Of a stretch of 64,000 nt of DNA, positions 57,767 through 64,000 are shown piece by piece; position 1 is the first letter of the stretch; every line of letters starts with the position of its first letter. The DNA is from Streptomyces sp. NBC_00525. Its GTDB lineage: Bacteria > Actinomycetota > Actinomycetes > Streptomycetales > Streptomycetaceae. Under the pieces are notes generated by a model, which searched no databases, was not told where the DNA came from, and saw only the letters and a list, made by a program, of their open reading frames with translations. The DNA is taken from the NCBI RefSeq assembly GCF_036346595.1, contig NZ_CP107834.1:4030001-4094000 (forward strand), in the 5' to 3' direction. The position numbers were made by a program, and so were the translations under genes.

Positions 57767-57880
57767 ATGAGTACTGGACAAAGTCTAGCGACTACAGTGC
57801 GTGAAGGTGGCCGGGATGTTGCGGCGATGAACGGCGGTCCCGGCGGCGTCATCGTTCTCGGCGACCTGATCTGGGGCTGA
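57767..57880 (+). CDS. 37-residue peptide gene ending in Trp-Gly; possible precursor peptide
   Basis: ATG 57767 has GGGGGA nine bases upstream, better than the in-frame ATG at 57758, which abuts it. The product begins MSTGQSLATTVREGG, continues RDVAAMNGGPGG and ends VIVLGDLIWG. A polar first half, a GG(P)GG hinge and a hydrophobic tail with the only Trp look like leader and core of a ribosomal peptide. It has its own 150-base AT-richer upstream region and a strong terminator behind. No maturation enzyme of a known class is identified nearby, so it may also be a small regulatory or chance peptide. I do not recognise a family. Confidence 0.5.
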   Translation: MSTGQSLATTVREGGRDVAAMNGGPGGVIVLGDLIWG

Positions 57881-57889
57881 GCCAACGGC

Positions 57890-57925
57890 CCCTCACGGCC
57901 TGCATATCTATGCAGGCCGTGGGGG
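57890..57925. terminator. Bidirectional terminator between the peptide gene and the carrier-protein operon
   Basis: CACGGCCTGCATA (57894-57906) and TATGCAGGCCGTG (57909-57921) form a perfect stem with a two-base gap, extended by CCCT/GGGG pairs to 57890 and 57925. It lies between the two convergent stops and can end both transcripts. Confidence 0.8.
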
Positions 57926-57939
57926 CTGGGCGCGGCCTG

Positions 57940-58245
57940 TCACAGTTCGCCGACCTCACGGTCGGAGCCGGCCGCGGACAGCTCCCGCACATGGCGGACC
58001 AGTCCGCCGAGCGTGGGGTTCTCGACCACCGCGAGCATCGAGAGCGGGACCTCCAGCTCCTCCGAGAGGACCGTGACCATCCGCATCGCCAGGAGCGACG
58101 AGGCGCCCAGCGAGAAGAAGTTGTCGTCGTCCTCGATCCGCAGGCCGGGCTCTGCGAACAGATCACGCCAGACCGCCGAGATCCGTTCGCGGACCTCCTC
58201 GTGCGTCGTCTCGGCGGTGAGGGGCGGCAGGGGGTGTGCGGGCAT
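57940..58245 (-). CDS. Stand-alone peptidyl carrier protein
   Basis: 101 residues. The phosphopantetheine site is DNFFSLGASSLLAMRM with Ser50, in the NRPS carrier format (LGGxSLL). The flanking helices match PCP domains (RISAVWRDLFAE, VVENPTLGGLVRHV). A free-standing PCP usually holds an amino acid while tailoring enzymes act. It is the last gene of a minus-strand run with the FMN-binding, M17-like, carbamoyltransferase and dehydrogenase genes. Confidence 0.9.
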   Translation of the reverse strand: MPAHPLPPLTAETTHEEVRERISAVWRDLFAEPGLRIEDDDNFFSLGASSLLAMRMVTVLSEELEVPLSMLAVVENPTLGGLVRHVRELSAAGSDREVGEL

Positions 58246-58274
58246 CGAAGAGCCTTTCTCGTCACGTCCGTTGT

Positions 58275-58919
58275 TCAGCCGAGTCGTTCGGCGTTGTGCG
58301 TGTGGAGCTGGTCCGCGAAGTGCGCCGCGGAGTCGAAGGGGCGGCTGCGGAAGGAGTCGATCTGCGCGACGACGTCCTCCTCCTTCTTGTTCTGGCCGAA
58401 CTTGAAGATGGCGTCGATCCGGTCGATGGGCAGCTCGAAGGCGACGATCATCGTGCGGAACCGCTCCACCAGCTCGCGCGGCACCCGGTCCAGCGTCCAG
58501 GGCTCCTTCGGCAGCCGGCGGGCCTCCTCCGCCGCGATCAGGTCCTCCAGCTGCCGGAACTCCTCCTCCGGGTCCAGGAGCCGGGGCCGCCCGTAGACGT
58601 GCACCGCCGCGTAGTTCCAGGTGGGGAAGTGCGTCTCGGTCGCGTAGTCGTCGGGGCAGATGTACGCGTGCGGCCCGACGAACGCGGCCATCACCTCGGC
58701 GCCCTCCGCGAGGACCGGCACCACCGGATTGACCTTGGCCAGATGGGCGCGGAGCCGGCCGCGCGGGCCGTGCCCGGGTCCCTTGTCGAGCACGAAGGGG
58801 ATGTGCGTGCCGTGCGGCCTGCCGTCCACCGTCGCGGTGAGCATGCCGAAGGGGTGGGCCTCGATCAGCCCGTGCTGCTGGGCGAGTTCCTCGGAACGGT
58901 ACAGCTCAGGTGCGTACAT
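58275..58919 (-). CDS. FMN-binding split-barrel protein (PaiB family)
   Basis: 214 residues with the PaiB hallmarks: MYAPELYRSEELAQQHGLIE, HPFGMLTATVDGRPHGTHIP, FPTWNYAAVHVYGRPRLLD and RLPKEPWTLDRVP. Known members bind FMN or repress sporulation and protease genes in Bacillus, yet similar proteins occur as oxidoreductases in biosynthetic clusters. Placed in the run of tailoring genes here; a redox role is as likely as a regulatory one. Confidence 0.88.
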   Translation of the reverse strand: MYAPELYRSEELAQQHGLIEAHPFGMLTATVDGRPHGTHIPFVLDKGPGHGPRGRLRAHLAKVNPVVPVLAEGAEVMAAFVGPHAYICPDDYATETHFPTWNYAAVHVYGRPRLLDPEEEFRQLEDLIAAEEARRLPKEPWTLDRVPRELVERFRTMIVAFELPIDRIDAIFKFGQNKKEEDVVAQIDSFRSRPFDSAAHFADQLHTHNAERLG

Positions 58920-58945
58920 GGATGATCCTCGGGAGATGGGGCGGC

Positions 58946-60442
58946 TCAGCGGGGGCAGAGCCAGCGGGCCAGGGTGCCGGCGCCGTACCCGGTGGCGCCC
59001 GCGTTGTAGTAGCCGTCGATCCTGGGGGACCACGCCGGTTCGGTGATCTCCAGATGGGCCCAGCCGGACGCCGGGGCGAACCGGCGCAGGAAGGCGGCGG
59101 CCGTGGCGGCGTCCCCGCTCTCGGGCCCGGCGGCCCGCAGATTGGCGAACGGCGCCCACAACTCGTCGTCGTACTCGTCGACCAGCGGGAGCCGCCACAG
59201 CAGTTCCCCCGCACCGCGACCGGCCGCGACGAGATCCGCCGCGAGCGCGTCGTGGGTGCTCCACAGCCCGGCCGCCTTCGGGCCGAGGGCCGCCGCGACG
59301 GGCAGGCCGAGCGCCGAGACGCTGACCGTACGGGCCGCCCCCAGTCGCTCCGCCAGATGCAGGGCGTCCGCCAGCAGCAGCCGGCCGTGCGCGTCCTCGT
59401 GGTTGACCTCGACCGTGGCGCCGGAGGCCGTCGTGACCAGGTCGCCCACCCGCAGCGCGCCCGGCCCCGCGGTCTTCGCCGTCGCCGGGATCAGCAGCTG
59501 GACCTCCGTCCGGCCGCCGAGCGCGGCCAGCGCCGCCGCCGCGCCGAGCACCGCACCGGCGCCCGCCATGTACTTCTTCGCGCCCTGGACCGCGCCGCCG
59601 GACCGGAGCACGCCCCGGTCGTCATGGGTCAGGCCGAGGCCGATCAGGGCGACGGGCGGTCCTTCCGGGTCGGCGGGCCGGTAGCCGAGCCGGATGAACC
59701 GCGCCGGGTCCGCGCTGCCGGCCGCCGCGGCGGCGAAGCCGGTCAGCCCCTGCTCGGCGCACCGGTCCGCGTCCCACACGTCGAGCGAGAACCGGTCGTC
59801 GGCGGCGGCGATCGCCGCCGCCTCACGGGCCAGCCGCTCGGGGGTGATCAGATTGGCCGGCGCGGCCACCAGCTCGCGGGCCAGCACCACGGCGTCGGTG
59901 AACACCCCGGCCCGGCGCAGCAGTTCCTCCGGCGCCGCGCAGCCGAGCAGTTCGGCGCTCTCCGGCTCCCTCGGCAGGTCGGAGCCGTAGTCCGCGCGGA
60001 ACCGGTCGGGCAGCACGTTCCACCGGCCGCAGTGCACGGCCAGGCTCAGCCCCTCCACGAGGTGCTCGACGATCTCCTCCCCGCCGGCCCGCCAGGACGC
60101 GAGCGCCACCGCCACCCGCCGGTTGGGTCCGGTGGTCAGGGTCCGGGCCAGGGCGGCGCCGGCCCGCCGCGCGGTGTGCGGCGTCACCTCGTCGCGGCGG
60201 CCCAGACCGATCAGCACCAGACGCTCGCACCGGCCCGGCACTCCGGGCCCCGTCACCAGCTCGTCGCGGGCCGCGCCGAACGAGTCGTACGCGAGCAGCC
60301 GGGCGACGGCCCCGCCGAGCGCGGCGTCGACACCGCTCAGCCACGGTTGGTCCGCCGGTGCCCCGCCCTCGTCGTACACGCCCAGGGCGAGCACGTCACC
60401 GGTCCAGTCGGCGGGAGCCGTCTCACAGGTCGTCAGTTTCAT
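58946..60442 (-). CDS. M17 leucyl-aminopeptidase homologue with replaced catalytic residues
   Basis: 498 residues, full length for the family, with LVAAPANLITPERLAREAA in its usual place. The active-site blocks are altered. GLGLTHDDRG (268-277) stands where the family has GKG-TFDSGG, so the metal-binding Lys is Leu. AKKYMAGAGAVLG (288-300) has Tyr for the metal Asp. NHEDAHGRLLLADAL (347-361) has His for the metal Glu, while one Asp and the Arg remain. Only two of five metal ligands are kept. A classic peptidase role is unlikely; a changed enzyme or binding function is inferred. Confidence 0.85.
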   Translation of the reverse strand: MKLTTCETAPADWTGDVLALGVYDEGGAPADQPWLSGVDAALGGAVARLLAYDSFGAARDELVTGPGVPGRCERLVLIGLGRRDEVTPHTARRAGAALARTLTTGPNRRVAVALASWRAGGEEIVEHLVEGLSLAVHCGRWNVLPDRFRADYGSDLPREPESAELLGCAAPEELLRRAGVFTDAVVLARELVAAPANLITPERLAREAAAIAAADDRFSLDVWDADRCAEQGLTGFAAAAAGSADPARFIRLGYRPADPEGPPVALIGLGLTHDDRGVLRSGGAVQGAKKYMAGAGAVLGAAAALAALGGRTEVQLLIPATAKTAGPGALRVGDLVTTASGATVEVNHEDAHGRLLLADALHLAERLGAARTVSVSALGLPVAAALGPKAAGLWSTHDALAADLVAAGRGAGELLWRLPLVDEYDDELWAPFANLRAAGPESGDAATAAAFLRRFAPASGWAHLEITEPAWSPRIDGYYNAGATGYGAGTLARWLCPR

Positions 60443-60464
60443 GGTTCCTCCCCGGAGACGGAGT

Positions 60465-62414
60465 TCAGGCGCGGGTGATGCGCAGGCCGGCCAGGTACAG
60501 CACGTCGAGTCCGGTCTTCAGGAAGAGGTCGAGCGCCTCCTCGGGCCGTTCGACGATCGGCTCTCCGGGACCGTTGAGGGAGGTGTTCATCACCACGGGC
60601 ACGCCCGTCCGGCGGTGGAAGGCGGCGATCGCCGCGTGGTAGCCGCCCGCCGAGGCGTCCACGGTCTGGATGCGCGCGGTGCCGTCCACATGGGTCACGG
60701 CGGGTATCCCCGTCTGCCGCACCGTCGCGTTGAACAGCATGTACGGCGAGGGCAGCGGCACGTCCCCGAACCAGTCCGCCGCGTGCTCGGCGAGCACCGC
60801 GGGGGCGAACGGCCGCCACGCCTCACGGCTCTTGATCCGGTTCACCCGCGGCCAGTTCTCCGCGTTGCGCGGGTCGGCCAGGATCGACCGGTGGCCGAGC
60901 GCCCGCGGCCCCGCCTCACTGCCCCCGTCGAACCAGGCCACGACGCGGTCGGCGACCAGGTCGTCCGCCACCCGCTCCGCGACCGCCTCGCCGCCGCCCG
61001 GGTCCTCGATCGCGATCCGGTCGCCGGCGGCGGCGATCGCCGCGGCGATGCCCGCGGTCGTGGGGGGCGTGCCGAGGTAGGGCGAGGGGAAGCGGCCGTT
61101 GTCGGCCGCGGCCGGGACCGGATGGTCGAGGATCGAGTGGTGGACGGCGAGCGCCGCGCCGATCGCGATGCCGCCGTCGTCGCAGGCCGGTTCTACGAAG
61201 ACGCGCCGGAAGGGCCCCTCCTGGGCGATCCGGGTGTTGGACGGGCAGTTGAGCGCCGTGCCGCCGGACATGCAGAGCGCGGGCACCGCAAGGCCGGCCG
61301 CGCCCAGCGAGGCGTGCAGCGTACGCACCGCCTCCATCCGCACCTCCTCGAAGAGCTTCTGGGTGCTGGCCGCCACATCGGCGTTGACCGGGGCGGTCGC
61401 CTGCTCCGGGTCGCCGTACGGGGCCAGGTCGTACCCCATGCGCTCGGCCTCCCGGCGGCAGTGCCGCAGCCAGGCCGTCGCCACGTCCATCGGGAAGCGT
61501 TCGCGCAGGTCGGCGTGGTTGCCCAGGAACCGGGACGAGTAGAAGCGCGGGCGCCCGTAGGCGGCCAGGCCCATCAGCTTCCCGGCCGGGCCGACCAGGC
61601 CGAGGCCCAGCGCGGCGCCCACCCGGTCGTACAGGCCGCCCAGGCCCAGGTGGTGCGGGGCGAGCGGGTACAGCGCCTGCTCCCGGCCCAGGTAGAACAT
61701 GCCGCTGTGGTAGCTCTCGCCCTCGGCGTAGCCGTCGTGCGTGAACACCGCGGCCTCCCGGAACCCGGAGGCGTAGTACACGCTCCCCGCGTGCGCCAGG
61801 TGGTGGTGGACGGCGTATCCGGGGATCGTGGTCCCGTCGAGCGTCACCCGCACCGGCAGGTGGAAGCCGTACCGGTGCCGCTCGTCGGCCGACACGGGCG
61901 TGGCCGCCAGCTCCGCGAGACCGCGGGTGCCCGCCCACTCGGGCACGGTGACGTAGTCGTCGACCCACGGGACGAACGGCACGTCCGCCCGGCTCCGCGT
62001 CGTGTGCTCCGGGTACAGGCGCGCGTAGGAGCGGCCCAGCCAGGTCGCGGACAGGCCGGGGTCGTAGAGGAAGTCGAGCAGGGTGCCGCCGCCCCGCCGT
62101 TCGGCCGCGCCGGGCTCCTCCTCCAGCAGCGTGCAGGGCCGGCCGAACGGGTCGTTTGCCGCGTAGGCGACGGACAGCGCCGCCGGGTCGTCGACGATCA
62201 GCTCCACCCCCTGGGTCGAGCAGACCGCGACCGCGTCCACGTCGTCGGCCCGGAGGCCGGCCCCGCCGAGGGCCCGGCGCACGGTGGCCACGTCGAGGGT
62301 GGCCGCGTGCTTGACCCGGGTGTGCCGCTCCCGCAGCTCGTAGGAGACGACGGCCCCGTCACGAAGGACGGAGACGGCCGCGTCGTGGCCGAAATGAAGA
62401 CCTAGGACGATCAT
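60465..62414 (-). CDS. Carbamoyltransferase, NodU/CmcH family
   Basis: 649 residues. The N-terminal part has GLHFGHDAAVSVLRDGAVVS, a YAVHHHLAHAGSVYYASGF metal motif and CMSGGTALNCPSNT; the C-terminal (YrdC-like relative) part has SEAGPRALGHRSILADPRN and VVMNTSLNGPGEPIV. These enzymes move a carbamoyl group from carbamoyl phosphate through an adenylate to a hydroxyl of the product. The acceptor may be the hydroxyl set by the VioC-like enzyme; this is inference. Start at ATG 62414 is family-typical. Confidence 0.93.
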   Translation of the reverse strand: MIVLGLHFGHDAAVSVLRDGAVVSYELRERHTRVKHAATLDVATVRRALGGAGLRADDVDAVAVCSTQGVELIVDDPAALSVAYAANDPFGRPCTLLEEEPGAAERRGGGTLLDFLYDPGLSATWLGRSYARLYPEHTTRSRADVPFVPWVDDYVTVPEWAGTRGLAELAATPVSADERHRYGFHLPVRVTLDGTTIPGYAVHHHLAHAGSVYYASGFREAAVFTHDGYAEGESYHSGMFYLGREQALYPLAPHHLGLGGLYDRVGAALGLGLVGPAGKLMGLAAYGRPRFYSSRFLGNHADLRERFPMDVATAWLRHCRREAERMGYDLAPYGDPEQATAPVNADVAASTQKLFEEVRMEAVRTLHASLGAAGLAVPALCMSGGTALNCPSNTRIAQEGPFRRVFVEPACDDGGIAIGAALAVHHSILDHPVPAAADNGRFPSPYLGTPPTTAGIAAAIAAAGDRIAIEDPGGGEAVAERVADDLVADRVVAWFDGGSEAGPRALGHRSILADPRNAENWPRVNRIKSREAWRPFAPAVLAEHAADWFGDVPLPSPYMLFNATVRQTGIPAVTHVDGTARIQTVDASAGGYHAAIAAFHRRTGVPVVMNTSLNGPGEPIVERPEEALDLFLKTGLDVLYLAGLRITRA

Positions 62415-62488
62415 CGAATCTCCAAGTGCTGCGCCCGGACGGGCGCGTCGATCGGTCTGCGAGGTGGGGTCGCCCCAGGGGGACGCGG

Positions 62489-63607
62489 TCACTTCAGGGT
62501 CAGTCCGCCGCCGCCGAGCCAGGTGTCGAGCGGCTCCCGCGCCGAGATCTCGGACGGCGGGTGGAAGGCGAGGCCCCGGCTCGCGGCCAGGGCGTCCACA
62601 CCCTGCGAGCCCGTCACGAACGGCATGCCGCCCGCGAGTTCCAGGGCCCGGTCGGTCGCCTCCGCGATGGCCCGCTGGGCGGTGTGGCGCACGAGCAGGG
62701 ACCGGCCGAGCAGATCGTCGTCGCACCGGCCCTCGTCCACCTCCCGAGCCAGCGCCTCCAGGGCGGCGCACACCGTCTCCAGCGGGGCCAGCGCGGCCAC
62801 CCGGTCGCCCGGAGTGCCGCGCTGCGCGGTGTAGAGCCGCTCCACCTGGCCGGTGGCGATGCCGAGGTAGGACGCGGTGATGAGCAGCTGGAACCAGAGC
62901 AGGTTGGAGGTGAAGCGGCCGGGCGAGAGCGCCGGATCACCGATCGGGATGATCATGGAGTCCGGTACGAAGACCTCGTCGAGGAGCACCGCGTCGGTCT
63001 GGGTGGCGCGCAGCACCCGGTTGCGCCAGAACGGCTCACGCCGGATTCCGGGCGCGTCCGCCGGGATCACCAGCATCAGGAGCCGGCTCTCCGGTGCGCT
63101 GTCGTCCGGCGCGGTCGCCGTCAGCGTGAGCAGGCCCATGGAACGGGTCAGGGAGCACGGGCGTTTGCTGCCCGACACCGTCAGCCCTCCGTCGGCGGCG
63201 GCGACCCGGATGCCGGGCGTGAACAGGCTCCGGCCCACCTGGCCCTCCGCGCCGCAGGAGGCGACGAGATGCCGCTTCTCCGCGACCTCCCGGAGCACGT
63301 CGCCGGCGTGCGCGCCGAGCGCGGCGGCCAGCCAGGCGATCTTGTAGTGGTGCATGGTCGTCGCGACGGCCAGCGCCGGGGCGCGGGTCCCGACCGCCCG
63401 CTGGAGGCGTACGCCGTCGCGGCAGCCGAGCCCGGTGCCCCCCAGCTCGCGGGGGACGAACAGGTTGCCGCCGCCGGCCCGGCGGAACGCATCGATCACG
63501 TCGCCCTCCGGGTCCTCGGCGCCGTCGATGCCCAGTTCGGCGAGCCATCCGTCGAAGCCGGGAAGGTGGGCTTCGAGCAGGGCGCGCTCGGCGGACAGTG
63601 TTCTCAT
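62489..63607 (-). CDS. Acyl-CoA dehydrogenase family flavoprotein
   Basis: 372 residues from ATG 63607 (MRTLSAERALLEAHLPGFDG). ACAD features are NLFVPRELGGTGLGCRDGVR, LVASCGAEGQVGRS, LTVSGSKRPCSLTRSMGLL, WRNRVLRATQTDAVLLDEVF and a helical C-terminal half. In NRPS loci such enzymes desaturate acyl or amino-acyl groups on carrier proteins. It overlaps the thioesterase gene (ATGA), so it is co-translated with it. The stand-alone PCP is a possible substrate carrier. Confidence 0.9.
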   Translation of the reverse strand: MRTLSAERALLEAHLPGFDGWLAELGIDGAEDPEGDVIDAFRRAGGGNLFVPRELGGTGLGCRDGVRLQRAVGTRAPALAVATTMHHYKIAWLAAALGAHAGDVLREVAEKRHLVASCGAEGQVGRSLFTPGIRVAAADGGLTVSGSKRPCSLTRSMGLLTLTATAPDDSAPESRLLMLVIPADAPGIRREPFWRNRVLRATQTDAVLLDEVFVPDSMIIPIGDPALSPGRFTSNLLWFQLLITASYLGIATGQVERLYTAQRGTPGDRVAALAPLETVCAALEALAREVDEGRCDDDLLGRSLLVRHTAQRAIAEATDRALELAGGMPFVTGSQGVDALAASRGLAFHPPSEISAREPLDTWLGGGGLTLK

Positions 63608-64000
63608 TCCCGTGCTCCTCTCGGGCGGTCGGTGGTGGCGGCGGCGCACAGGGCGCCGATCCGCCGGGCCAGCCGGGCGGCGGCCGCGGCGCGCACCACC
63701 GAGAAGTGGTCCTCGTCGACGGTGAGTACGGGGCCGGGGTCCGCCACGACCTCGTCGAGCGGCAGCAGGCCGGGGAAGGCGTGGCGCGGGGTCCGTCCGG
63801 CGCGGATCGACAGCCGGGGCGGCGGCCCGTCCGGCGGTCCCGCTGCCGGGCCGGGGTGCCAGGCGACCGGCGTGTGGCGCTCCAGGATCTCCGCGTTGTT
63901 GCGGTAGACGGCGAACAGCCGGGACAGCTCCGCCGGTTCGAGGGCCCGCCCGATGAGCCCCCGTGCGAACAGGGCGTCGTGGGCGGCGAGCAGCCGCTCC
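63604..64000 (-). CDS. C-terminal part of a thioesterase, probably of an NRPS
   Basis: The minus frame is open to the right edge, giving 131 residues of a longer protein. It has the lid and end of a thioesterase: ALEPAELSRLFAVYRNNAEI and the catalytic histidine in VDEDHFSVVRAAAAARLARR. NRPS terminal thioesterases end like this; a free type II thioesterase is possible. Its stop overlaps the dehydrogenase start. The larger core enzymes lie beyond this window. Confidence 0.65.
   Translation of the reverse strand, partial: ERLLAAHDALFARGLIGRALEPAELSRLFAVYRNNAEILERHTPVAWHPGPAAGPPDGPPPRLSIRAGRTPRHAFPGLLPLDEVVADPGPVLTVDEDHFSVVRAAAAARLARRIGALCAAATTDRPRGARE

Noticed and set aside
57767..57880. Lasso peptide precursor (Gly, then Asp eight residues later)
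   Set aside because: The tail after the Asp would be only four residues and no B1, B2 or C-type lasso genes are in the window.
57767..57880. Tryptophan attenuation leader peptide
   Set aside because: Only one Trp codon, followed by Gly and stop, and the hairpin behind it lies between convergent genes with no biosynthetic gene downstream.

Overview
The window reads as a piece of a Streptomyces (or close relative) chromosome. The grounds are very high GC with GC-rich third codon positions, many GTG starts, the ATP-binding/XRE/DUF397 regulator set, the gene order rplM-rpsI-glmM-coaA, and Streptomyces-style ribosomal proteins with long S3, S9 and L17 tails. The ribosomal block and flanking housekeeping genes are secure. 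Several other stretches are accessory, decayed or clearly part of a specialised-metabolite locus. I identify no tRNA, rRNA or CRISPR array.

Left part (1-12.7 kb): a 5'-truncated hemerythrin-like gene, then a probable recombination junction where the tail of an XRE-type regulator (minus) meets an unknown gene translationally coupled to a stand-alone CofE-like F420 ligase. Next come a small membrane protein, a winged-helix-type protein, and an ATPase/XRE/DUF397/DUF397 regulatory set with three phased TTGTCC repeats upstream. A coupled two-gene RNA-repair module follows: an RNA ligase-kinase and an MJ1316/EEP-nuclease/nucleotidyltransferase fusion. After it lie DUF5959 and SUKH genes with a frameshifted DUF5959 remnant.

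Central part (12.7-39.4 kb): the S10-spc-alpha ribosomal region rpsJ to rplQ, with secY-adk-map-infA-rpmJ and rpoA embedded, then truA, an anchored hypothetical protein, an ABC-F ATPase, rplM-rpsI, glmM, two membrane proteins and coaA. Strong hairpins after rpsQ, rplO, rpsK, rplQ and rpsI mark likely transcription-unit boundaries or attenuators.

39.4-43.4 kb is a scar-like zone. It holds an FG-GAP protein tail, an orphan polymorphic-toxin C-terminus overlapping a SUKH immunity gene, and a tyrosine-recombinase remnant that has lost its N-terminal domain and its catalytic tyrosine, plus two unknown genes. 43.4-49.7 kb carries argG with an ARG-box-like site, a DUF4396 membrane protein behind a CsoR-like palindrome, a RibD-like reductase, a LysR regulator, two divergent DJ-1/PfpI genes and an ABM monooxygenase.

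From about 49.9 kb to the right edge lies a probable peptide biosynthetic gene cluster, cut by the window end. It contains a metallo-beta-lactamase hydrolase coupled to an indoleamine 2,3-dioxygenase, a divergent MocR regulator, a VioC/AsnO-like hydroxylase, an ATP-grasp ligase and an MFS exporter. A 37-residue Trp-Gly-ended peptide gene, a stand-alone peptidyl carrier protein, an FMN-binding protein, an M17 leucyl-aminopeptidase homologue with most catalytic residues replaced, a NodU/CmcH carbamoyltransferase, an acyl-CoA dehydrogenase and the C-terminal end of a thioesterase (probably of an NRPS) complete it. Taken together the genes suggest a small peptide with a tryptophan-derived (kynurenine-type) unit, a beta-hydroxylated amino acid, a carbamoyl group and a desaturated residue. 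This product inference is mine; no product is proven by the sequence.
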